This document shows positions 28,060 through 37,200 of a stretch of DNA of 40,156 nt, piece by piece. The stretch is from a virus: the IMG/VR virus record IMGVR_UViG_3300020470_000054, positions 1 to 40,156 of that record. The stretch is one strand, 5' to 3'. Every line of letters starts with the position of its first letter. Position 1 is the stretch's first letter. The position numbers and the translations under genes were made by a program. The notes beneath the pieces are model-generated. The model saw nothing but the letters and a program-made list of their open reading frames with translations. It was not told the origin of the DNA and did no database searches.

Positions 28060-28227
28060 ATGAAAACGTTAAAGAGGTATTTTAATCGCTCTGTAGCCGC
28101 TCATTCCCTAATTTGTATGGGTATAATAACATTAGGTCTTGGTATTAGTATAGTTCATTTAGGGTTAGGTATTGCAAGCGGTGGCGCAGCGTGTGCCATT
28201 TATGGTTACATTTTAGGGGCTGAATAA
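28060..28227 (+). CDS. Small membrane protein, 55 aa
   Basis: Short basic N-terminus (KTLKRYFNR) and one long hydrophobic stretch (about residues 12-38, or two short helices with a Gly-rich turn, GIASGGAACAIYGY). It overlaps the portal start by one base (TAATG). Function unknown; gene position between terminase and portal is unusual for a membrane protein. Confidence 0.65.
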   Translation: MKTLKRYFNRSVAAHSLICMGIITLGLGISIVHLGLGIASGGAACAIYGYILGAE

Positions 28228-29939
28228 TGGCGTGGAATAAGCCAGAAAACAAATCAATTCAAAGTATAGATACAACTGCTAAAGCGGCCCCAATTTCTGT
28301 TGGTGCCCCTATTTCATATAGCCCCAGTTTACAGCCTAAAACAGGTTACCACGATGGTTGGGACATCACTAAAGCCTATCAAGATGGTGTAGCAAAAGTT
28401 ACTTGGGTTTATCGGTGCATTGACGTTATTGCTTCAAACCAAGCAAAACTACCTATGGTCTTCCGAAAAGACAACAACCCTTTTGGTGAAGTTATCACAG
28501 AAGCCCCATTACTTGAGATTTTTAACAACACAACCAATGTTGGTGAAAATGCGTTTGCTTTCAGATACAGACTTTCCGCACAACTTTTGATGAGCACCAG
28601 AGGTGTCTTTATTGAAATTGTTAGGAATAAGATTGGTGACCCAATTGCCTTGCACTTATTACCACCAGCAGACACTGCACCAATTCCAGATATTAAAAAG
28701 TTCGTAAAAGGGTACGAGGTAAAACTACCTCAAGGCGACACACGAGTAATTAAGCCCGAAAACGTAATATGGATACGTCGCCCTCACCCATTAGATCCTT
28801 ACTTGTCAATGACTCCAATGGAATCCGCTGGGGTGGCTATTGAAGTAGAGAATCTTGCAAAGATTTATAATAGAAACTTCCTCATAAACGATGGTAGACC
28901 GGGCGGTCTCCTCGTTTTAAGAAGCGAAATAAATGAAGAAGATAAAGACGAGCTTAGGTCTCGTTTTCAGGGAAACATTGCTAGGGCTGGGGCAGTAGGA
29001 GTTATAGCCTCAGATGACGGTGCTGATTTTGTAGACACAGCAGCAAGCCCTAGAGATGCGGCCTATATTCAAATGAGGACAATCAACAAAGAAGAAATAT
29101 TTGCTGCTTTCGGTGTACCAGAGTCCATTATAGGCAACTCTTCAGGAAGAACTTTCTCTAACGCTATGGAAGAGGGTAAGGTTTTCTGGATGGAAACAAT
29201 GGAGCCGCACCTTGATCTCATTGCTAGATCTTTTGACCCAATTGATCCAATTTATTTTGTGGATTTTGATGTTTCTGGTGTTCCTATCCTAATTTTAACC
29301 AAACAGGAACAACACGGCTTTTATTTACAAGAATACCAACAAGGACTAATTAGTGTTAACGAATACAGGACTTTAACGGACAGGAAAAAGGTTGAAGCCG
29401 AATTGGCTGATTCTATTCTTGCTAATCCAAATCTTACACCTATTGCTAACACAGAAAAACCAATGGAAGATCCAGCGGCTGCTCAACAAGATCCTATGGC
29501 AGCAGCAGGTGGAGCAGGAATGCCCGGAGTTCCGGGCGCTGACCCAATGGCATCTCCTGAAGGGGCTGTTCCTATGGGTCCTGAAGGTGCTCCGGCTGGC
29601 CCTGAAGGTGCTCCGGCTGGTGCTCCAGCTGGACCTGAAGGCGCTCCTATGGAAGAGCCTCCTGCCCCTATGAATCTTCAAGCAGGAGTTCCGCTAACTG
29701 AACAAGCAAGCCAAGCCCAACAATCAATTGCTACAGAGTTTAGCCCAGAAGAAGGGGGCTTTGTTCCACTTGGTACGGTTTCAGGTACAGACGACATTGA
29801 ACTTGCGGCAGCAGATGTTGAAAGCGAGTTAGATGGTTTTGAGTTAGAAGATGAAGAAGATGAAACAGAGCTAGAAGGTTTTGAGCTAGAAGAAGAAACT
29901 GAGGGTAGGAAGAGTCTCCCTTTTCTGAGATCAGTCTAA
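28227..29939 (+). CDS. Portal protein
   Basis: HK97-type portal, 570 aa. Recognisable blocks: TWVYRCIDVIASNQAKLPM, LMSTRGVFIEIVRN, LHLLPPADT, PYLSMTPMESAG and the long NDGRPGGLLVL to IGNSSGRTFSNA core. The C-terminal about 180 residues are low complexity: a repeated GPEGAPAG unit (DNA 29578-29660) and a Glu-rich end. The portal forms the DNA gate of the head. The last codons contain a -1 frameshift signal (29918-29924), so a fraction of ribosomes may make a longer portal-MuF fusion. The first bases overlap the membrane protein stop. Confidence 0.95.
   Translation: MAWNKPENKSIQSIDTTAKAAPISVGAPISYSPSLQPKTGYHDGWDITKAYQDGVAKVTWVYRCIDVIASNQAKLPMVFRKDNNPFGEVITEAPLLEIFNNTTNVGENAFAFRYRLSAQLLMSTRGVFIEIVRNKIGDPIALHLLPPADTAPIPDIKKFVKGYEVKLPQGDTRVIKPENVIWIRRPHPLDPYLSMTPMESAGVAIEVENLAKIYNRNFLINDGRPGGLLVLRSEINEEDKDELRSRFQGNIARAGAVGVIASDDGADFVDTAASPRDAAYIQMRTINKEEIFAAFGVPESIIGNSSGRTFSNAMEEGKVFWMETMEPHLDLIARSFDPIDPIYFVDFDVSGVPILILTKQEQHGFYLQEYQQGLISVNEYRTLTDRKKVEAELADSILANPNLTPIANTEKPMEDPAAAQQDPMAAAGGAGMPGVPGADPMASPEGAVPMGPEGAPAGPEGAPAGAPAGPEGAPMEEPPAPMNLQAGVPLTEQASQAQQSIATEFSPEEGGFVPLGTVSGTDDIELAAADVESELDGFELEDEEDETELEGFELEEETEGRKSLPFLRSV
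29578..29660 (+). repeat. GPEGAP coding repeat in portal
   Basis: Short tandem in-frame units reading GPEGAPA and GAPAG encode a collagen-like Gly/Pro/Ala linker in the portal C-terminus. Confidence 0.7.
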
Positions 29940-29972
29940 AGTCGTTAGATTGGGAAACTAAAGTTGAACGAC
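29905..29972 (+). promoter_or_regulatory. -1 programmed ribosomal frameshift signal (portal to MuF)
   Basis: The slippery heptamer C-CCT-TTT (29918-29924) is in the correct zero frame of the portal. After an 8-base gap comes a 7-pair stem (29933-29939 with 29945-29951, one G-T) whose loop bases GTCG (29941-29944) can pair with CGAC at 29969-29972, forming an H-type pseudoknot. An AGGA about 10 bases upstream resembles the dnaX frameshift stimulator. Slippage continues in the MuF frame, which otherwise has no in-frame start codon before a TTG at 30077. Confidence 0.75.
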
Positions 29973-30709
29973 AGGTCCTTTCTCTTGAGGATAAATACAA
30001 AAAAACAGTAGATGCTGTCATAGATGCCCAAGAAGAATTAGCTTTAGCTAAACTAGAAGAAGACACAACATTAGCTTTGATTGGTCTAGGCTCAAATGCC
30101 GATTTTTCTTCAGTTGTTTCTATGGCAGAGCTTATTGAAACATCTCAGCCTTTAGTAGACGGAATGAAAGAAGCCTACGAAACTGGTGCTAAGGATAACG
30201 TTCAAGAAGGGTATGGGGCTTCTATTGAAGAAACTTTTGCTAATGCGGCCCTGTCTCAACAAATAGCAACCGTCAATGAGTTTAATTCAACGACACAGGA
30301 CCAAATAGTTAGCGCTTTAACTGAAGCGAGTATTTTAGAGAACGATAGTGGGGATGTTGATATTGCGCTTAAGGCATATTTAGCATACACACTCATTAAA
30401 GCTATTTTCAATAAACTTAGGGATAAACGCAGAAAACTTATTATAGATACGGCCATTTTAGGTTCATATAATATGGGTGTGTATGATTCTGCTGTTTCAG
30501 ACAGAAAACAGTTCCCTTCATTGAAAAAAACGTGGCTTTCTATGCAGGATGATAAGGTTAGATTAAGCCATAGGATACTAAATAGAAACTCAGTTCCGGT
30601 AGCTGAACCCTTTATTGTTGAGGGAATTCCTATACGTTTTCCAAAAGATCCAGTGGCTCCGCCTTCTTTAACAATAAATTGTAGATGTTTCTTAAAGTTC
30701 TCTAAGTAA
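29924..30709 (+). CDS. MuF-like head protein, made by -1 frameshift from portal
   Basis: 261 aa in the -1 frame of the portal. This frame opens after a stop at 29906 and reads as ordinary protein (LKSLDWETKVERQVLSLED) from before the portal stop, but there is no ATG, GTG or TTG before 30077, so frameshifting at 29918 is the likely route, giving a fusion of about 827 aa. The C-terminus has the MuF signature: LSHRILNRNSVPVAEPF and INCRCFLKF. MuF proteins are minor head proteins associated with the portal. Alternative: initiation at TTG 30077 makes only the last 210 aa. Confidence 0.75.
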   Translation, partial: SEISLKSLDWETKVERQVLSLEDKYKKTVDAVIDAQEELALAKLEEDTTLALIGLGSNADFSSVVSMAELIETSQPLVDGMKEAYETGAKDNVQEGYGASIEETFANAALSQQIATVNEFNSTTQDQIVSALTEASILENDSGDVDIALKAYLAYTLIKAIFNKLRDKRRKLIIDTAILGSYNMGVYDSAVSDRKQFPSLKKTWLSMQDDKVRLSHRILNRNSVPVAEPFIVEGIPIRFPKDPVAPPSLTINCRCFLKFSK

Positions 30710-30733
30710 TTTATATAAAGGATTTATATAAAG
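30709..30733 (+). repeat. Tandem 12-bp repeat before protease promoter
   Basis: ATTTATATAAAG occurs at 30709-30720 and 30722-30733, one base apart, just upstream of the -35 box at 30739. Probable AT-rich upstream element or regulator site. Confidence 0.65.
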
Positions 30734-30738
30734 TGTGC

Positions 30739-30767
30739 TTGAACGGTCTTAAATAATGCTGTAATAT
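30739..30767 (+). promoter_or_regulatory. Promoter for protease-scaffold genes
   Basis: TTGAAC, 17 bases, TAATAT, start near 30774, with a GAGG site before the ATG at 30804. It restarts transcription inside the head operon. Confidence 0.6.
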
Positions 30768-30803
30768 AGTATTGTTCGGACATCAAAAACACAGAGGTTA
30801 ACC

Positions 30804-32477
30804 ATGAGCAGTGTAACTTTAGCCCCATTAAGCGCTAATAGCGTTAACGAAACAGACGTTAATTTTAAAGCCATTTCTGGGCAAATTGGAATTGATAAAG
30901 CACAAGGTATTGTAGAATGCTTCGTATCTGGTGTGGGAAATAAAGACTCTGTAGGCGACATTGTGCTTCCCGGAGCATTTAATGCCTCATTAAAGCGAAG
31001 AAAACCACGTGTTGTGTGGGGTCATGACTGGAATCAACCAATTGGTAAAGTTATAGAAATTTATGAAGTTCCAGCATCTGATCCTCGGCTTCCAGATAAA
31101 ATGAAAGAAGCTAAAATTGGTGGACTTTTTGCTAAAGTTCAGTTTAATTTAAACACTGAAAGAGGTCGTGAAGCCTTCGCAAATGTAGCTTTCTACGACC
31201 AAGAACAAGAATGGTCAATTGGATATAAAACCATAAATGCTGATTTTGATGCAGGAAGACAAGCAAATCTTCTAAAAGAAGTAGAACTTTATGAAATTTC
31301 ACCTGTTTTACATGGAGCTAACCAACTCACAGGTACTATTTCTGTTAAAAACGAAGAAAGAGGAGTTTCTAAAGAAATGACTGAAGAAAAAGGCGGATTA
31401 AACAATACGCACATGGGAGACCCAAATGATCCTAAGAAAATTCTTAGGACAGCGTTGTCTCAAGCTTTAAATCGCCCAATTGAAATTTTAAATATGGACG
31501 AAAACACTGTTGTTTTTGAGTCCGCCCCCGGAATGACGTGGCAGGCTGGATTTCATAGACAGGGTAATCGCTATATGGTAGGTGCACCATCTCGGGTAAA
31601 ACCTATCACATCTTATATACCCCTTTATGGTGGTGTGCCAGAAGCCATGCCTCAATCTGAGACAGAGGCCGAAAGAATGGATAGGAGTCCAATGTCAGGT
31701 GCAAAAACAGAAGATACACGACCAGTTCTCATGCGTGATGGCGGAGAAGACAATGGTGAACCAAATACTCAGTTTGGTTTCACTGGTGAAGAAGCAGCCA
31801 TGTCGTGGGCAATGACCTTAAATTGTGAAGGATTCCATTCTTATGATGGTAAATTCTGGCCTTGCTCAGATCGTGACACGTATTTAGAAGCGCTTAGAGC
31901 GTTTGACAACAATTCAAACGTAAGTTCGTACAATGACTACGTTAGTGATGCAGAGGTTTCTGAAGACTCAACTGTAGGCAAGAAAGATGCGGGAGCATGT
32001 TCTTGTGAAACCGAGACAAAAGGTCACGGTGGATACAAGAAAGAAAATTGGCTAGACAACGTTAAAAGAGACCCAATGGCCCTATTGTTAATGGCTTACA
32101 GTGCAATGCTTCCTTTGAAAGGCGCTTCTGAAGAAAGAGAAGCTCTTTTAGCACTTATTGATTTGGTTGAAGATTTCTTAACAAAAGACCGTGAAGAAGA
32201 AATTGAAGTCGTTATGGCGTCCTCAAAGTCAGTTTCAGGGTATGTTGTTAATGTAAAGTGCAAAGGGGAAGAAAAGTTTGATGTCATAGACAGCATGCGA
32301 CGTGTCCCTGTGTACGCACAAGAAGTAAAAAATGGGGTTGATCTTTTCTTCTCCAGCAGAGCAAAGCATGAAACAATAATGGATCGTGTAGCTAAGGGTT
32401 TAGCTGTATTACCATTTGATCCTGTTGTGTCTGGAAGATATGAAAAACAAGTTGACACCAACAATGGTGTTAAGTAG
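30804..32477 (+). CDS. HK97-type prohead protease with long C-terminal extension
   Basis: 557 aa. The protease occupies about residues 30-190: GDIVLPGAFNASLKRR, VVWGHDW with the catalytic His, QEWSIGYKTI with the Ser and EVELYEISPVLHGAN. It cleaves scaffold and capsid during head maturation. The extension of about 360 aa is unlike usual proteases (about 200 aa). It contains ERMDRSPM near residue 292, and a CEGFHSYDGKFWPC motif (C341) that is repeated in the next protein. The extension may act as scaffold fused to the protease. Confidence 0.88.
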   Translation: MSSVTLAPLSANSVNETDVNFKAISGQIGIDKAQGIVECFVSGVGNKDSVGDIVLPGAFNASLKRRKPRVVWGHDWNQPIGKVIEIYEVPASDPRLPDKMKEAKIGGLFAKVQFNLNTERGREAFANVAFYDQEQEWSIGYKTINADFDAGRQANLLKEVELYEISPVLHGANQLTGTISVKNEERGVSKEMTEEKGGLNNTHMGDPNDPKKILRTALSQALNRPIEILNMDENTVVFESAPGMTWQAGFHRQGNRYMVGAPSRVKPITSYIPLYGGVPEAMPQSETEAERMDRSPMSGAKTEDTRPVLMRDGGEDNGEPNTQFGFTGEEAAMSWAMTLNCEGFHSYDGKFWPCSDRDTYLEALRAFDNNSNVSSYNDYVSDAEVSEDSTVGKKDAGACSCETETKGHGGYKKENWLDNVKRDPMALLLMAYSAMLPLKGASEEREALLALIDLVEDFLTKDREEEIEVVMASSKSVSGYVVNVKCKGEEKFDVIDSMRRVPVYAQEVKNGVDLFFSSRAKHETIMDRVAKGLAVLPFDPVVSGRYEKQVDTNNGVK

Positions 32478-32506
32478 ACTAAGTTGAGAGACTTTAGGAG
32501 TTTATA

Positions 32507-34138
32507 ATGGATGAAAAAACAGAAGATCAGCTAGCTAAGTTTGAAGAACTTCAGGCTCAACTTGAGGATACTGAAGTTAAAGCTGTTGAGGAAGAAGACG
32601 AAGAAATTGTTGAAGACGACGAAGAAGTTGTTGAAGACGAAGAAGAAAAAGATCTTGATCCCGACGAAGAAGTTGATGAAGACGAAGAAGGTCAAGGAGA
32701 ACGTTTAGAGCGTGTCCCCATGAAACCTTTGAAGGGTAAAAAGCCTAGCAAAATTGGCAAAAAGGCTGCTGCTATTTATGCGCAGTTAGAACGAGAAGCA
32801 GACGAAGACGAAGAAGAAAACCCAGATGTACCTGAGGTCTTCCTAGCCAAGTCCGACTTTGATGATAAGTGTCATGCTGGTGAGTACCTAAGCATTAAAG
32901 AATACGATGAATTAGATGAAGATGCAAAAGATGCATACGAAATGATTCAGGTGTTTGATGAAGACTCTAAAAAAGGGTATGGAATGCGTTGGCGTAGGCA
33001 TGGTAAAAAGCCAAAACGGCGCATGCCAATAGAAGACACCTTAGAAAGAAAAGAAAAGTTTTACGACTCCGCTGAAGAAGCAGCAGAGGCCGCTTTAGAA
33101 ATAGGTTGTGAAGGCTATCATGAAATGGATGGAAAATTCATGCCATGTCAAACTCATGAGTCTTACCTAGAGCGAACTGGACAAGGCGAAGCGCAACGTT
33201 TAGAACGTGCCCCTATGGAAGGTATGGAAAAAAGCGAAGATTTCCTTTGTGGTTTCCAACGTAAATCTGTACAAGCACCATGTGATTTCTGTAGAGGAGG
33301 GTGCGCTCCTGAAGATGGGCTGCCCGGACTTGCTGATATTGAGCAAATGGTTATGAAGTCGTATGAAGGTTCACAGATCATAAGTTCTGGCTACTCAAAC
33401 GTTGATGATATTTTTGTTGTTGATGTTAAGCGTGCAGACAACTCTGCTATTGAGGTTTTCCTTTCTGGCGAAGGTGATGAACTTGGATGGCTAAAAATTG
33501 ATGACGAACTTCTAGAGGAAGTATCTAAAAAGTCATTGGACATAATTTCCACGCATGATGCTGAAGATATTGCTATCAAAACACTTGGTGGAGAGGCATC
33601 CAGCGTTACAGCAGATGTATTTAACCAGCAAGATGTTTACGTCGTTGAGGTTAATACATTTGACGAAAAGAGTTATGATGTGTTTGTTTCTACAGATGGA
33701 AGAATACTTGGCTATGATGAATATTCTGTTGAGTCTCCACTTTCAGAAGATGAAGAAATTAAAGCACTTGAAGCTGAGCTAAACATAAAGAGAATGTACT
33801 CTCGTGAACAGCGTGAAGAAATGGCTGAAAATGGAGAAGCTTTAGAAGATGGGTCTTTCCCAATCGCTGATGAAGCTGATCTTAAGAATGCCATTCAAGC
33901 GTTTGGTCGTGCAGGAGATAAAGCAGCGGCTAAGGCACACATTATGAAGCGTGCAGAAGAACTTGGCTTAGATGATCTTATTCCTGCGGACTGGTTACAA
34001 GAAGGCTCTCCTCCAGCAGATGCCCCTGACGAAGCGGCACGACTTGAAGATGAAAAAGGTTTAGAAGACGCTGACGTTGATCTTAAAGAAGCCTTGAAGG
34101 AATTTGAGGAACTTAAAAGAGATAACGGTCTTTCCTAA
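32507..34138 (+). CDS. Acidic head protein, possible scaffold
   Basis: 543 aa. The N-terminal about 60 residues are extremely acidic. RLERVPM (66-72) and RLERAPM (about 230) flank a CEGYHEMDGKFMPC motif (C201) that copies the protease extension. A further Cys-rich patch (about 250-270, APCDFCRGGC) follows. The C-terminal domain (REEMAENGEALEDGSFPI, then AFGRAGDKAAAKAHIMKRA, ending LIPADW) matches a domain common in phage head and protease proteins (I recall DUF6582). A role in scaffolding or as an internal head protein is likely but unproven. AGGAG precedes the ATG. Confidence 0.65.
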   Translation: MDEKTEDQLAKFEELQAQLEDTEVKAVEEEDEEIVEDDEEVVEDEEEKDLDPDEEVDEDEEGQGERLERVPMKPLKGKKPSKIGKKAAAIYAQLEREADEDEEENPDVPEVFLAKSDFDDKCHAGEYLSIKEYDELDEDAKDAYEMIQVFDEDSKKGYGMRWRRHGKKPKRRMPIEDTLERKEKFYDSAEEAAEAALEIGCEGYHEMDGKFMPCQTHESYLERTGQGEAQRLERAPMEGMEKSEDFLCGFQRKSVQAPCDFCRGGCAPEDGLPGLADIEQMVMKSYEGSQIISSGYSNVDDIFVVDVKRADNSAIEVFLSGEGDELGWLKIDDELLEEVSKKSLDIISTHDAEDIAIKTLGGEASSVTADVFNQQDVYVVEVNTFDEKSYDVFVSTDGRILGYDEYSVESPLSEDEEIKALEAELNIKRMYSREQREEMAENGEALEDGSFPIADEADLKNAIQAFGRAGDKAAAKAHIMKRAEELGLDDLIPADWLQEGSPPADAPDEAARLEDEKGLEDADVDLKEALKEFEELKRDNGLS

Positions 34139-34157
34139 TTTGATCTAGGAGGGTCCG

Positions 34158-34265
34158 ATGCAAAACGCTCAGATTTTAATAAAAATCCGAGAAATAAAAG
34201 CAACTATAGGTTTTCCAGAGATAGAATATCTCTGTAAATGTTCATGGATTGGGACGGGTAGATGA
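34158..34265 (+). CDS. Small hypothetical protein, 35 aa
   Basis: A GGAGG site (AGGAGGGTCCG) precedes the ATG, and the stop overlaps the next ATG by four bases (ATGA), so a short gene that couples translation of the giant frame is likely. The peptide is hydrophobic-basic with LCKCSW near the end. Too short for recognition. Confidence 0.55.
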   Translation: MQNAQILIKIREIKATIGFPEIEYLCKCSWIGTGR

Positions 34266-37200
34266 CAATTTTTGAATCCAAAGCTCCACATGAAGCTATC
34301 CTAGACCTTCCGCAAGAACGCATCACTGGTGACATCCTTAGAGGACGAGGACCAAGGCGAGGAAACTTAGAGCGGTTAATCAAATATTGGCGACCAATTA
34401 TGCGCAAACCCGGAGGTTTTCGTAGGTGCCTTGTTATTTTAGCTAATCATCCTGAGCTTTATCCTCTTGAGAGAATTTGCGCATGGCTACATCATGAGAC
34501 AACAGGGCTATGGCCGAATGAAGGCAATCATCATGAAGGCGGAAAACTTGGCCCTATAGTTGGACAAGCTAGAAGATTTTTGAAGAAACCAAAACGCAAA
34601 AAGCGTGGTAAACGTAAAAAGAAAGATGATGGTATCTACCTTGATCCAGAAACCTATAGCCTTAGAGCTATGGTTGGTGAGTCTCGCTTATTTGACGGAA
34701 TCTTAGTTCAGCCTATAGCAGGACGACAGAACGTAGTGGAAATGAAAGCCGCTATGTTTGCTAACAGAATGTCTGAAGTTAGAGTTGCCAGCAATGAAAT
34801 AGAATTTAAAAAAGTTGGACTTATTGGAAGCGGTAGTGCTGCTGGACAGGCCCTACAGGCGGCTGGAAGTATTTTATTGCCCGGCGATATCTCTGACTTT
34901 AGAAGCCCAGTTAGATCTCAAATTTATGAGACATTAACTCCGGGCGGTGGACGTGGACTCCCTAGTGCTAGACGACTTATACGAGGCGCTGGAAGTGGTG
35001 CACGAAACAAATACAGATGTCCCCCCGGCTTCCAAAAAGGTGGGACATTTACAAATAAAACATTTTCTACTTGTGGTGCTCAGGTTCTAGCGCTTCCGGA
35101 TATGGGTCCGGGTTCGTTAAATGCTGACGCCCAAAGAGCGCTTGCCGATTTAGCTAGAGATGCAAGCATGGTGCGAAGCGTAGGGGAGCTTAGAAGCAAC
35201 TCCAACCCTTACGCAGTTATTCGTGCTGCTCAAATACCTTTCGCCCCCAAGAAGGGGAGCCCCACTAGACGACAGATATCAACAGATCTTATTTTAGGTC
35301 GTGTGTTTGATGGAGAAGAATTTGGCCCTAGGTTTGTCCGTAGAGACGGAGTTATTTTAGAGCCAATGGTTTCTGAAGAGTTTTTAAGCAAAATGGACGA
35401 GTTTGACGACATGGTTGATGGCTCGTTTGTGACGACTTATAAAGAAGGCGTTGTTGGTATTGATTCTTTACGTACGTTTGGAACAGGAATCAGAGACACA
35501 TACATAGCTATTCCAGATACTGGTGTTGTTAAAGTAAGTAGGGTTGGTGGAGAGATTTCTCCCGAGACTCGTGCAGGCACCATTAGAGCGTTTAATGCCG
35601 AGCAAGGCCGTTCGCCTAATATTATTTTTCCGCTGCTTGAATTTGTTAATAGTTCTGATGGAAAGTTTGATGTTGAGTTTGGTGATATTACTAATAACAA
35701 GTATGTCCCTGCAACAGACGAGACAAATGCACTAGTAAAGGTTAAGTCTGGAAACATAACCAAGTTGGTCCCTCAGTGGGTTTACAATACTTTCTTGTCA
35801 AGGTCTGCTCCACGTAGAGCGAAAGACGCACCCATTTTTGAGATGGTCTCCGACAAGCCAAACGAAAAAACCTTGTTAGCTAAATCGCTAACTAAAAATT
35901 ATTTAGACCAGTCTTCTGCACATTCTTACCACATTTTTATTGATACTAAAGCTGCTAAGTTTAATGCAGCACTACATAGTGCAGATTTAGAGTTGAAAGT
36001 TAAGTTGCGCAGGGCAGGAAGACGATTTGGCGCTACCGCTGAATCTGTTGGCGATGTCGCTGGTGGCGCTTCTGCAATATTTGACTCTACCTTGAAACGA
36101 TATCGCTGTCCTCCGGGAACTAGAAGAGGTGGCTCATTTTCCGATAAGTTCGGAACTAATTGTGGCTACTCACTCCCCAAGAATTTAGTTAATAATTTCA
36201 TTAATGTTGGGAAAGACCTTGCTAATGCAGCTAAGTTAAAACCCTTCAAGAGAGCTAATAACCCCGGAGTCAAGACACAAATATCAAGCTTAGGACGTGT
36301 TAAAGAAACACTTACATCAACTCTAGCAAAAACTGAAGACAAAGTAGGAAGCGGTATAGGTAGAACGATTGCTCAATCTAGAAAGTTGCGTTCATTAACT
36401 CCTGAAGAGCGTACTTCTTTAGATGGTGAGCCTTTGCGTGATTCTTTAAGAAATTTAAGGTCTTTTGTGCAATCTAACAGAGATAGTCTTTCTGTTGGAG
36501 ATACAAGGAAGATATTTAAGGAGCTTTCAGATTTAAGCGCTTTAGAGGCTGGGCGTATAACTGATAACCCAGACGGAGATAAAAACATTCAAAGAGAAAT
36601 ATCTGATTTGATGGATGGGACTCTTAATGATCTTAGGTCTATTGTTAAAGGCGCAACCCCTGATGTTGATGTAGATCCTAAACCACAGAAAAGAAGAGAT
36701 GATCGTGAAGCACGATTGTTACCATCTGTGGATGAGATTGTAGCTGACACTCCACGACGCATAAAAAGAGGGAAAGACATTCCCGAAGTTAGGGCTCTAC
36801 AATTCCGCACAGACCCAACAGACATAAATTCTGATGTAGACCCTGACAAAGTAAGACGCATGAGAAGCATTATAGAGGCTGAGCAAATTCGTTTGGCCGA
36901 TGAGATGAATTCTCAAATGGGACGTAGGTCTAGAAATCTACGTGTGACGGACAGACGTCGTCGTGGCCGTGGCTCTACTACCCTAGTCAGCGATAATGTT
37001 GCAGATTTAGATGACCTAGAAGAGCAGGCACGAGCGTACATTAGGGCGAATCCCGACAAGACCGCATTCCAAAGACGATATATGGACCTTAGGGAACTTC
37101 GCGAACTACAAAGCCTACCTGACGATGGACCAGTAGGAACTAGGTTATTAGATTTAGCTGAGAACTCTGTAAGGCGTTTAGCCCCAGTACGAAGAGATAA

